Part shown: positions 37,501 to 51,200 of the stretch, piece by piece | How positions within the stretch are numbered: position 1 is the stretch's first letter | Layout: each line of letters starts with the position of its first letter | Origin: Avena insularis | Lineage: Eukaryota; Streptophyta; Magnoliopsida; Poales; Poaceae | Assembly: GCA_023614405.1 (NCBI GenBank) | Contig: CM042688.1 | Coordinates: 382,527,331-382,591,330 of the forward strand | Direction: 5' to 3' | DNA: 64,000 nt | Program-made: the position numbers and the translations under genes | The notes under the pieces: generated by a model | Told to the model about the DNA's origin: nothing | Databases searched by the model: none | Seen by the model: the letters and a program-made list of their open reading frames with translations, nothing else

Positions 37501-40500
37501 TAGATGTCATTGCATGTTTGTTCTTTTCATAAACCACATGGATCCACTAGATGTCATTGCATGTGTGTTATTTTCCTAAACCACATGGATCCACTAGATG
37601 TCATTGCATATGTGTTCTTTTCCTAAACCACAAGGATCCACTAGATGTCATTGCGTATGTTTTTTAACTAAACCACATGGATCCACTAGACTCATTCCAT
37701 GTGTGTACTTTTATAAACCACATGGATCCACTAGATGTCATTACATGTGTGTTCTTTTCATAAACCACATGGTTCCACTAGATGTCATTGCATGTGTGTT
37801 CTTGTCCTAAACCACATGGATCCACTAGATGTCATTGCATGTGTGTTATTTTCCTAAACCAGATGGATCCACTAGATGTCATTGCTTGTGTGTTCTTTTC
37901 CTAAACCACATGGATCCACTAGATGTCATTGCATATGTGTTCTTTTCCTAAACAACAAGGATCCACTAGATGTCATTGTTTGTGTGTTCTTTTCCTAAAC
38001 CACATGGATCCACTAGACTCATTCCATGTGTGTACTTTTCATAAACCACATGGATCCACTAGATGTCATTACATGTGTGTTCTTTTCATAAACCACATGG
38101 TTCCACTAGATGTCATTGCATGTGTGTTCTTTTCCTAAACCACATGCATCCACTAGATGTCATTGCATGTGTGTTATTTTCCTAAACCACATGGATCCAC
38201 TAGAGTCATTGCATGTGTGTTCTTTTCATAAACCACATGGATCCACTAGATGTCATTGCATGTGTGTTGTTTTCATAAACCACATGGTTCCACTAGATGT
38301 CATGCATGTGTGTTATTTTCCTAAACTTCATGGATTCACAAGAGTTATTCCATATGTGTTCTTTTCATAAACCACAAGGATCCACTAGATGTCATTGCAT
38401 GTGTGTTCTTTTTATAAACCACATGGATCCACTAGAGGTCATTGCATGTGTGTTCTTTTCATAAACCACATGATTCCACTATATGTCATTGCATGTGAGT
38501 TATTTTCCTAAACCACATGGCTCCACTACTGTCATTCCATGTGTGTTCTTTTCATAAACCACATGGATCCACTATATGTCATTGCATGTGTGTTGTTTTC
38601 ATAAACCACATGGATCCAGGAGATGTCATTGCATGTGTGTTCTTTGCATAAACCACATGGATCCACTAGATGTCATTGCATGCATTTTCTTTCATAAACC
38701 ACATGGATCCACTAGATATCATTGCATGTTTGTTCTTTTCATAAACCACATGGATCCACTAGATGTCATTGCATGTGTGTTCTTTTCCTAAACCACATGG
38801 ATCCACTAGATGTCATTGCATATGTGTTCTTTTCCTAAACCACAAGGATCCACTAGATGTCATTGCTTGTGTGTTCTTTAACTAAACCACATGGATCCAC
38901 TAGACTCATTCCATGTGTGTACTTTTTATAAACCACATGGATCCACTAGATGTCATTACATGTGTGTTCTTTTCATAAACCACATGGTTCCACTAGATGT
39001 CATTGCATGTGTGTTGTTTTCGTAAACCACATGGATCCACTAGAGTCATTCCATGTGTGTTCTTTTCATAAACCACATGGATCCACTAGATGTCAATGCA
39101 TGTGTGTTCTTTTTATAAACCACATGGATCCACTAGAGGTCATTGCATGTGTGTTCTTTTCATAAACCACATGATTCCACTATATGTCATTGCATGTGAG
39201 TTATTTTCCTAAACCACATGGCTCCACTACTGTCATTCCATGTGTGTTCTTTTCATAAACCACATGGATCCACTATATGTCATTGCATGTGTGTTGTTTT
39301 CATAAACCACATGGATCCAGGAGATGTCATTGCATGTGTGTTCTTTGCATAAACCACATGGATCCACTAGATGTCATTGCATGCATTTTCTTTCATAAAC
39401 CACATGGATCCACTAGATGTCATTGCATGTTTGTTCTTTTCATAAACCACATGGATCCACTAGATGTCATTGCATGTGTGTTCTTTTCCTAAACCACATG
39501 GATCCACTAGATGTCATTGCATATGTGTTCTTTTCCTAAACCACAAGGATCCACTAGATGTCATTGCTTGTGTGTTCTTTAACTAAACCACATGGATCCA
39601 CTAGACTCATTCCATGTGTGTACTTTTTATAAACCACATGGATCCACTAGATGTCATTACATGTGTGTTCTTTTCATAAACCACATGGTTCCACTAGATG
39701 TCATTGCATGTGTGTTCTTGTCCTAAACCACATGGATCCACTAGATGTCATTGCATGTGTGTTATTTTCCTAAACCAGATGGATCCACTAGATGTCATTG
39801 CTTGTGTGTTCTTTTCCTAAACCACATGGATCCACTAGATGTCATTGCATATGTGTTCTTTTCCTAAACAACAAGGATCCACTAGATGTCATTGCATGCA
39901 TTTTCTTTCATAAACCACATGGATCCACTAGATATCATTGCATGTTTGTTCTTTTCATAAACCACATGGATCCACTAGATGTCATTGCATGTGTGTTCTT
40001 TTCCTAAACCACATGGATCCACTAGATGTCATTGCATATGTGTTCTTTTCCTAAACCACATGCATCCACTAGATGTCATTGCTTGTGTGTTCTTTAACTA
40101 AACCACATGGATCCACTAGACTCATTCCATGTGTGTACTTTTTATAAACCACATGGATCCACTAGATGTCATTACATGTGTGTTCTTTTCATAAACCACA
40201 TGGTTCCACTAGATGTCATTGCATGTGTGTTGTTTTCGTAAACCACATGGATCCACTAGAGTCATTCCATGTGTGTTCTTTTCATAAACCACATGGATCC
40301 ACTAGATGTCAATGCATGTGTGTTCTTTTTATAAACCACATGGATCCACTAGAGGTCATTGCATGTGTGTTCTTTTCATAAACCACATGATTCCACTATA
40401 TGTCATTGCATGTGAGTTATTTTCCTAAACCACATGGCTCCACTACTGTCATTCCATGTGTGTTCTTTTCATAAACCACATGGATCCACTATATGTCATT

Positions 40501-41510
40501 GCATGTGTGTTGTTTTCATAAACCACATGGATCCAGGAGATGTCATTGCATGTGTGTTCTTTGCATAAACCACATGGATCCACTAGATGTCATTGCATGC
40601 ATTTTCTTTCATAAACCACATGGATCCACTAGATGTCATTGCATGTTTGTTCTTTTCATAAACCACATGGATCCACTAGATGTCATTGCATGTGTGTTCT
40701 TTTCCTAAACCACATGGATCCACTAGATGTCATTGCATATGTGTTCTTTTCCTAAACCACAAGGATCCACTAGATGTCATTGCTTGTGTGTTCTTTAACT
40801 AAACCACATGGATCCACTAGACTCATTCCATGTGTGTACTTTTTATAAACCACATGGATCCACTAGATGTCATTACATGTGTGTTCTTTTCATAAACCAC
40901 ATGGTTCCACTAGATGTCATTGCATGTGTGTTCTTGTCCTAAACCACATGGATCCACTAGATGTCATTGCATGTGTGTTATTTTCCTAAACCAGATGGAT
41001 CCACTAGATGTCATTGCTTGTGTGTTCTTTTCCTAAACCACATGGATCCACTAGATGTCATTGCATATGTGTTCTTTTCCTAAACAACAAGGATCCACTA
41101 GATGTCATTGTTTGTGTGTTCTTTTCCTAAACCACATGGATCCACTAGACTCATTCCATGTGTGTACTTTTCATAAACCACATGGATCCACTAGATGTCA
41201 TTACATGTGTGTTCTTTTCATAAACCACATGGTTCCACTAGATGTCATTGCATGTGTGTTCTTTTCCTAAACCACATGCATCCACTAGATGTCATTGCAT
41301 GTGTGTTAGTTTCCTAAACCACATGGATCCACTAGAGTCATTGCATGTGTGTTCTTTTCATAAACCACATGGATCCACTAGATGTCATTGCATGTGTGTT
41401 GTTTTCATAAACCACATGGTTCCACTAGATGTCATGCATGTGTGTTATTTTCCTAAACTTCATGGATTCACAAGAGTTATTCCATATGTGTTCTTTTCAT
41501 AAACCACAAG
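34592..41510 (+). repeat. 1.91-kb composite higher-order repeat, three copies plus a partial
   Basis: A marker, ATAAACC after TTCTTTTT, with CTAGAGGTCATT following, occurs at 34592, 35291, 36502, 37202, 38414, 39115 and 40331. Spacings are 699, 1211, 700, 1212, 701 and 1216 bp. The 1.21-kb unit therefore alternates with a 0.70-kb shortened unit to make a composite of 1,910-1,917 bp. The last copy is incomplete and passes into the 41.5-kb block. Confidence 0.9.
35198..35243 (+). repeat. Reference 46-bp monomer
   Basis: This is a clean copy of the 46-bp form. It differs from the 47-bp form by losing one base after CTAGA (AGAGTCATT instead of AGATGTCATT) and by TTCC instead of TTGC. The 46-bp form recurs at about every third monomer in many parts of the array. 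Confidence 0.88.
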
Positions 41511-41520
41511 GATCCACTTG

Positions 41521-44500
41521 ATGTCATTGCATGTGTGTTCTTTTCATAAACCACATGGCTCCACTAGATGTCATTGCATGTGTGTTCTTTTCATAAACCA
41601 CATGGATCCACTAGAAGTCATTGCATGTGTGTTCTTTCATAAACCACATGGATCCACTAGATGTCATTGCATGTTTATTCTTTTTCTAAACCACATGGAT
41701 CCACTAGATTCATTCAACATGTGTTCTTTCTATAAACAACATGGATCCACTAGATGTCATTGCATTTGTGTTCTTTTTACAAACCACATTGATCCACTAG
41801 ATGTCATTGCATGTCTCTTGTTTTCCTAATCCACATGGATCTACTAGATTCATTGCATGTGTGTTCTTTTACTAAACCACATGGATCCACTAGAGGCCAT
41901 TGCATATGTGTTCTTTTTCTAAACCACATGGATCCACTAGAGTCATTGCATGTGTCTTGTTTTCATAAACCACATGGATCCACTAGATGTCATTGCATGT
42001 GTGTTCATTTCGTAAACCACATGGATCCAATAGATGTCATTGCATGTGTGTTCTTTTCCTAAACCACATGGATACACTAGATTTCATTGCATCTGGTGTT
42101 CTTTTCATAAACCACACGGATCCACTGAAGTCATTACTTCTGTGTTCTTTTCATGAACCCAATGGATCCACTAGATGTCATTGCATGTGCCTTCTTTTCA
42201 TAAACCACATGGATCCACTAGATTTTATTGCATGTGTGTTGTTTTACTAAACCACATGGATCCACTAGGTTTATTCCATGTGAGTTCTTTTCATAAACCA
42301 CATGGATCCACTAGGTGTCATTGAAGTTGTGTTCTTGTCCTAAACCACATGGATCCACTAGATGTCATTGCATATGTGTTCTTTTCCTAAACCACATGGA
42401 TCTACTCGAGTTATTCCATGTGTGTTCTTTTCATAAACCACATGGATCTAGGAGATGTTATTGCATGTGTGTTCTTTTCATAAACCACATGGATTTACTA
42501 GATGTCATTGCATGTGTGTTCTTTTACTAAACCACATGGATCCACTAGAGTCATTGCATATGTGTTATTTTCATAAACCCAATGGATCCACTAGACGTCA
42601 TTGCATGTGTGTTCTTTTCATAAACCACATGGATTCACTAGATGTCATTGCAGGTATGTTCTTTTCATAAACCTCATGGATCGACTAGATGTCATTGCAT
42701 GTGTGTTCTTTTCCTAAACCACATGGATCCACTAGAGTCATTCCGCGTGTGTTCTTTTCATTAACCACATGGATCCAATAGATGTCATTGCATGCATGTT
42801 CTTTTCATAAACCACATGGATCCACTATATGTCATTGCATGTCTGTTCTTTTCATAAAACACATGGATCCAATAGATTTCATTGCATGTGTGTTATTTTC
42901 CTAAACCACATGGATAAACTAAAGTAATTGAATATTTGTTCTTTTCCTAAACCAGATGGATCCACTAGATGTCATTGCATGTGTGTTCTTTTCCTAAACC
43001 ACATGGATCCACCAGATTTCATTGCATGTGTGTTCTTTTCCTAAACCACATGGGTCCACTAGAGTCAATTCCATGTGTGTTCTTTTCATAAACCACATGG
43101 ATCCACTATATGTCATTGCATGTCTGTTCTTTTCATAAAACACATGGATCCAATAGATTTCATTGCATGTGTGTTATTTTCCTAAACCACATGGATAAAC
43201 TAAAGTAATTGCACATGTGTTCTTTTCCTAAACCAGATGGATCCACTAGATGTCATTGCATGTGTGTTCTTTTCCTAAACCACATGGATCCACCAGATTT
43301 CATTGCATGTGTGTTCTTTTCCTAAACCACATGGGTCCACTAGAGTCAATTCCATGTGTGTTCTTTTCATAAACCACATGGATCCACTAGATGTCATTGC
43401 ATGTGTGTTCTTTTCATAAACCACGTGGATCTACTAGATGTCATTGCATGTGTGTTCTTTTCCTAAACCACATGGATCCACTAGATGTTATTGCATGTGT
43501 GTTCTTTTCCTAAACCACATGGATCCAGTAGATGTCATTGCAGTGGTGTTCTTGTCCTAAACCACATGGATCCACTAGATGTCATTGCATATGTGTTCTT
43601 TTCCTAAACCACATGGATCTACTCGAGTTATTCCATGTGTGTTGTTTTCATAAACCACATGGATCCAGGAGATGTCATTGCATGCGTGTTCTTTTCATAA
43701 ACCACATGGATTTACTAGATGTCATTGCATGTGTGTTCTTTTACTAAACCACATGGATCCACTAGAGTCATTGCATATATGTTATTTTCATAAACCCAAT
43801 GGATCCACTAGATGTCATTGCATGTGTGTTCTTTTCCTAAACCACATGGACCCACTAGAGGTCATTGCATGTGTGTTCATTTTATAAACCACATGGATTC
43901 ACTAGATGTCATTGCAGGTCTGTTCTTTTCATAAACCTCATGGATCGACTAGATGTCATTGCATGTGTGTTCTTTTCCTAAACCACATGGATCCACTAGA
44001 GTCATTGCATGTGTGTTATTTTCATAAACCACATGGATCCACTAGAAGTCATCGCATGTGTGTTATTTTCATAAACCACGTGGATCCACTAGATGTTTGC
44101 ATGTGTGTTCTTTTCCTAAACCACATGGATCCACTAGAGTCATTCTACGTGTGTTGTTTTCATAAACAACATGGATCCACCATATGTCATTCCATGTGTG
44201 TTCTTTTCATAAACCACATGGATCCACTAGATTTCATTGCATGTGTGTTCTTTTCATAAACCACATGGTTACACTAGAGTCATTGCATATGTGTTCTTTT
44301 CCTAAACAACATGGATCCACTAGATTTCATTGCATGTGTGTTCTTTTCATAAACCACATGGATCCAATAGATGTCACTACCTGTGTGTTATTTTCCTAAA
44401 CCACATGGATCCACTAGAGTCATTCCATGTGTGTTCTTTTCATAAACCACATGGATCCAATAGATATCATTGCATGTGTGTTCTTTTCATAAACCACATG

Positions 44501-47500
44501 GATCCACTAGATGTCATTGCATGTGTGCTCTTTTCCTGAACCACATGGATCCACTAGATGTCATTTCATTTGTGTTCTTTTCCTAAACCACATGAATCCA
44601 CTAGAGTCATTCCATGTGTGTTATTTTCATAAACCACATGGATCCACTAGATGTCATTGAATGTGTGTTCTTTTCAAAAATCACATGGTTCCACTAGATG
44701 TCATGCATGTGTGTTATTTTCCTAAGCCACCTGGATCCAATAGCGTCATTCCATGTGTGTTCTTTTCATAAACCACATGGATCCACTAGATGTCATTGCA
44801 TGTGTGTTCTTTTTATAAACCACGTGGATCTACTAGAGTCATTCCATGTGTGTTCTTTTCATAAACCACATGGATCCACTAGATGTCAATGCATGTGTGT
44901 TCTTTTTATAAACCACATGGATCCACTAGAGGTCATTGCATGTGTGTTCTTTTCATAAACCACATGATTCCACTATATGTCATTGCATGTGAGTTATTTT
45001 CCTAAACCACATGGCTCCACTACTGTCATTCCATGTGTGTTATTTTCATAAACCACATGGATCCACTATATGTCATTGCATGTGTGTTGTTTTCATAAAC
45101 CACATGGATCCAGGAGATGTCATTGCATGTGTGTTCTTTGCATAAACCACATGGATCCACTAGATGTCATTGCATGCATTTTCTTTCATAAACCACATGG
45201 ATCCACTAGATGTCATTGCATGTTTGTTCTTTTCATAAACCACATGGATCCACTAGATGTCATTGCATGTGTGTTCTTTTCCTAAACCACATGGATCCAC
45301 TAGATGTCATTGCATATGTGTTCTTTTCCTAAACCACAAGGATCCACTAGATGTCATTGCTTGTGTGTTCTTTAACTAAACCACATGGATCCACTAGACT
45401 CATTCCATGTGTGTACTTTTTATAAACCACATGGATCCACTAGATGTCATTACATGTGTGTTCTTTTCATAAACCACATGGTTCCACTAGATGTCATTGC
45501 ATGTGTGTTCTTGTCCTAAACCACATGGATCCACTAGATGTCATTGCATGTGTGTTATTTTCCTAAACCAGATGGATCCACTAGATGTCATTGCTTGTGT
45601 GTTCTTTTCCTAAACCACATGGATCCACTAGATGTCATTGCATATGTGTTCTTTTCCTAAACAACACGGATCCACTAGATGTCATTGTTTGTGTGTTCTT
45701 TTCCTAAACCACATGGATCCACTAGACTCATTCCATGTGTGTACTTTTCATAAACCACATGGATCCACTAGATGTCATTACATGTGTGTTCTTTTCATAA
45801 ACCACATGGTTCCACTAGATGTCATTGCATGTGTGTTCTTTTCCTAAACCACATGCATCCACTAGATGTCATTGCATGTGTGTTATTTTCCTAAACCACA
45901 TGGATCCACTAGAGTCATTGCATGTGTGTTCTTTTCATAAACCACATGGATCCACTAGATGTCATTGCATGTGTGTTGTTTTCATAAACCACATGGTTCC
46001 ACTAGATGTCATGCATGTGTGTTATTTTCCTAAACTTCATGGATTCACAAGAGTTATTCCATATGTGTTCTTTTCATAAACCACAAGGATCCACTAGATG
46101 TCATTGCATGTGTGTTCTTTTCATAAACCACATGGCTCCACTAGATGTCATTGCATGTGTGTTCTTTTCATAAACCACATGGATCCACTAGAAGTCATTG
46201 CATGTGTGTTCTTTCATAAACCACATGGATCCACTAGATGTCATTGCATGTTTATTCTTTTTCTAAACCACATGGATCCACTAGATTCATTCAACATGTG
46301 TTCTTTCTATAAACAACATGGATCCACTAGATGTCATTGCATTTGTGTTCTTTTTACAAACCACATTGATCCACTAGATGTCATTGCATGTCTCTTGTTT
46401 TCCTAATCCACATGGATCTACTAGATTCATTGCATGTGTGTTCTTTTACCAAACCACATGGATCCACTAGAGGCCATTGCATATGTGTTCTTTTTCTAAA
46501 CCACATGGATCCACTAGAGTCATTGCATGTGTCTTGTTTTCATAAACCACGTGGATCCACTAGATGTCATTGCATGTGTGTTCATTTCGTAAACCACATG
46601 GATCCAATAGATGTCATTGCATGTGTGTTCTTTTCCTAAACCACATGGATACACTAGATTTCATTGCATCTGGTGTTCTTTTCATAAACCACATGGATCC
46701 ACTGAAGTCATTACTTCTGTGTTCTTTTCATGAACCCAATGGATCCACTAGATGTCATTGCATGTGCCTTCTTTTCATAAACCACATGGATCCACTAGAT
46801 TTTATTGCATGTGTGTTGTTTTACTAAACCACATGGATCCACTAGGTTTATTCCTTGTGAGTTCTTTTCATAAACCACATGGATCCACTAGATGTCATTG
46901 AAGTTGTGTTCTTGTCCTAAACCACATGGATCCACTAGATGTCATTGCATATGTGTTCTTTTCCTAAACCACATGGATCTACTCGAGTTATTCCATGTGT
47001 GTTCTTTTCATAAACCACATGGATCTAGGAGATGTTATTGCATGTGTGTTCTTTTCATAAACCACATGGATTTACTAGATGTCATTGCATGTGTGTTCTT
47101 TTACTAAACCACATGGATCCACTAGAGTCATTGCATATGTGATATTTTCATAAACCCAATGGATCCACTAGACGTCATTGCATGTGTGTTCTTTTCATAA
47201 ACCACATGGATTCACTAGATGTCATTCCAGGTATGTTCTTTTCGTAAACCTCATGTATCGACTAGATGTCATTGCATGTGTGTTCTTTTCCTAAACCACA
47301 TGGATCCACTAGAGTCATTCCGCGTGTGTTCTTTTCATTAACCACATGGATCCAATAGATGTCATTGCATGCATGTTCTTTTCATAAACCACATGGATCC
47401 ACTAGGTGTCATTTCTTGTGTGTTATTTTCATAAACCACATGGATCCACTATATGTCATTGCATGTCTGTTCTTTTCATAAAACACATGGATCCAATAGA

Positions 47501-48230
47501 TTTCATTGCATGTGTGTTATTTTCCTAAACCACATGGATAAACTAAAGTAATTGCATATTTGTTCTTTTCCTAAACCAGATGGATCCACTAGATGTCATT
47601 GCATGTGTGTTCTTTTCCTAAACCACATGGATCCACCAGATTTCATTGCATGTGTGTTCTTTTCCTAAACCACATGGGTCCACTAGAGTCAATTCCATGT
47701 GTGTTATTTTCATAAACCACATGGATCCACTAGATGTCATTGCATGTGTGTTCTTTTCATAAACCACGTGGATCCACTAGATGGCATTGCATGTGTGTTC
47801 TTTTCCTAAACCACATGGATGCACTAGATGTCATTGCATGTGTGTTCTTTTCCTAAACCACATGGATCCAGTAGATGTCATTGCAGTGGTGTTCTTGTCC
47901 TAAACCACATGGATCCACTAGATGTCATTGCATATGTGTTCTTTTCCTAAACCACATGGATCTACTCGAGTTATTCCATGTGTGTTGTTTTCATAAACCA
48001 CATGGATCCAGGAGATGTCATTGCATGCGTGTTCTTTTCATAAACCACATGGATTTACTAGATGTCATTGCATGTGTGTTCTTTTACTAAACCACATGGA
48101 TCCACTAGAGTCATTGCATATATGTTATTTTCATAAACCCAATGGATCCACTAGATGTCATTGCATGTGTGTTCTTTTCCTAAACCACATGGACCCACTA
48201 GAGGTCATTGCATGTGTGTTCATTTTATAA
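41521..48230 (+). repeat. Large duplicated segment of about 4.5 kb, two copies
   Basis: The stretch beginning 41521 is repeated from 46098. Offsets are 4,577 bp at 41521/46098, 41987/46564 and 42315/46892, but 4,343 bp at 43532/47875. The difference of 234 bp equals five monomers, so an internal deletion or gain of whole monomers separates the copies, around 42830-43380. Within copy 1 an internal short duplication is also visible (42830-43060 repeated at 43090-43340). Confidence 0.82.
44339..46121 (+). repeat. Long-range duplicated block D, copy 2 (partner 29165-30947)
   Basis: This is the second copy of block D. It is followed by the block found at 32137 and 41521, whereas copy 1 is followed by another 1.21-kb unit. 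The order of blocks differs between the two loci, although the blocks themselves are nearly the same. Confidence 0.85.
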
Positions 48231-51200
48231 ACCACATGGATTCACTAGATGTCATTGCAGGTCTCTTCTTTTCATAAACCTCATGGATCGACTAGATGTC
48301 ATTGCATGTGTGTTCTTTTCCTAAACCACATGGATCCTCTAGAGTCATTCCGCCTGTGTTCTTTTTGTTAACCACATGGATCCAATAGATGTCATTGCAT
48401 GCGTGTTCTTTTCATAAACCACATGGATCCACTAGATGTCATTTCTTGTGTGTTATTTTCATAAACCACATGGATCCACCAGAAATCATTGCATGTGTGT
48501 TCTTTTCATAAACCACATGGATCCACTAGATGTTTGCATGTGTGTTCTTTTCCTAAACTACATGGATCCACTAGAGTCATTCTATGTTTGTTGTTTTCAT
48601 AAATCACATGGATCCACTATATGTCATTGCATGTCTGTTCTTTTCATAAACCACATGGATCCACTAGATTTCATTGCGTGTGTGTTATTTTCCTAAACCA
48701 CATGGATACACTAGAGTAATTGCATATGTGTTCTTTTCCTAAACCACATGGATCCACTAGATGTCATTGCATGTGTGTTCTTTTCCTAAACCACATGGAT
48801 CCACCAGATGTCATTGGATGTGTGCTGTTTTCCTAAACCACATGGGTCCACTAGAGTCAATTCCATGTGTGTTGTTTTCATAAACCACATGGATCCACTA
48901 GATGTTATTGCATGTGTGTTCTTTTCCTAAACCACATGAATCCACTAGAGTCATTCCATGTGTGTTCTTTTCATAAACCACATGGCTCAACTAGATGTCA
49001 TTGCATGTGTGTTCTTTTCATAAACCACATGGATCCACTATATGTCATTGCATGTGTGTTCTTTTCCTAAACCACATGGATCCACTAGATGTCGTTGCAT
49101 GTGTGTTTTTTTCCTAAACCACATGAATCCACTAGAGTCATTCCATGTGTGTTATTTTCATAAACCACATGGATCAACTAGATGTCATTGAATGTGTGTT
49201 CTTTTCATAAACCACATGGTTCCACTAGATGTCATGCATGTGTGTTCTTTTCCTAAACCACATGGATCCAATAGAGACATTCCATGTGTGTTCTTTTCAT
49301 AAACCACATGGATCCACTAGATGTCATTGCATGTGTGTTCTTTTTATAAACCGCATGCATCCACCAGAGTCATTCCATGTGTGTTCTTTTCATAAACCAC
49401 ATGGATCCAGTAGATGTCATTGCAGTTGCGTTCTTGTCCTAAACCACATGGATCCACTAGATGTCATTGCATATGTGTTCTTTTCCTAAACCACATGGAT
49501 CTACTCGAGTTATTCCATGTGTGTTGTTTTCATAAACCACATGGATCCAGGAGATGTCATTGCATGCGTGTTCTTTTCATAAACCACATGGATTTACTAG
49601 ATGTCATTGCATGTGTGTTCTTTTACTAAACCACATGGATCCACTAGAGTCATTGCATATATGTTATTTTCATAAACCCAATGGATCCACTAGATGTCAT
49701 TGCATGTGTGTTCTTTTCCTAAACCACATGGACCCACTAGAGGTCATTGCATGTGTGTTCATTTTATAAACCACATGGATTCAATAGATGTCATTGCAGG
49801 TCTGTTCTTTTCATAAACCTCATGGATCGACTAGATGTCATTGCATGTGTGTTCTTTTCCTAAACCACATGGATCCTCTAGAGTCATTCCGCGTGTGTTC
49901 TTTTCGTTAACCACATGGATCCAATAGATGTCATTGCATGCGTGTTCTTTTCATAAACCACATGGATCCAATAGATGTCATTTCTTTTGTGTTATTTTCA
50001 TAAACAACATGGATCCACCAGAAATCATAGCATGTGTGTTCTTTTCATAAACCACATGGATCTACTAGATGTTTGCATGTGTGTTCTTTTCCTGAACCAC
50101 ATGGATCCACTAGAGTCATTCTATGTGTGTTGTTTTCATAAATCACATGGATCGACTATATGTCATTGCATGTCTGTTCTTTTCATAAACCACATGGATC
50201 CACTAGATTTCATTGCGTGTGTGTTATTTTCCTAAACCACATGGATACACTAGAGTAATTGCATATGTGTTCTTTTCCTAAACCACATGGATCCACTAGA
50301 TGTCATTGCATGTGTGTTCTTTTCCTAAACCACATGGATCCACCAGATGTCATTGGATGTGTGCTGTTTTCCTAAACCACATGGGTCCACTAGAGTCAAT
50401 TCCATGTGTGTTCTTTTCATAAACCACATGGATCCACTAGATGTTATTGCATGTGTGTTCTTTTCCTAAACCACATGAATCCACTAGAGTCATTCCATGT
50501 GTGTTCTTTTCATAAACCACATGGCTCAACTAGATGTCATTGCATGTGTGTTCTTTTCATAAACCACATGGATCCACTATATGTCATTGCATGTGTGTTC
50601 TTTTCCTAAACCACATGGATCCACTAGATGTCGTTGCATGTGTGTTTTTTTCCTAAACCACATGAATCCACTAGAGTCATTCCATGTGTGTTATTTTCAT
50701 AAACCACATGGATCAACTAGATGTCATTGAATGTGTGTTCTTTTCATAAACCACATGGTTCCACTAGATGTCATGCATGTGTGTTCTTTTCCTAAACCAC
50801 ATGGATCCAATAGAGACATTCCATGTGTGTTCTTTTCATAAACCACATGGATCCACTAGATGTCATTGCATGTGTGTTCTTTTTATAAACCGCATGCATC
50901 CACCAGAGTCATTCCATGTGTGTTCTTTTCATAAACCACATGGATCCAGTAGATGTCATTGCAGTTGCGTTCTTGTCCTAAACCACATGGATCCACTAGA
51001 TGTCATTGCATATGTGTTCTTTTCCTAAACCACATGGATCTACTCGAGTTATTCCATGTGTGTTGTTTTCATAAACCACATGGATCCAGGAGATGTCATT
51101 GCATGCGTGTTCTTTTCATAAACCACATGGATTTACTAGATGTCATTGCATGTGTGTTCTTTTACTAAACCACATGGATCCACTAGAGTCATTGCATATA

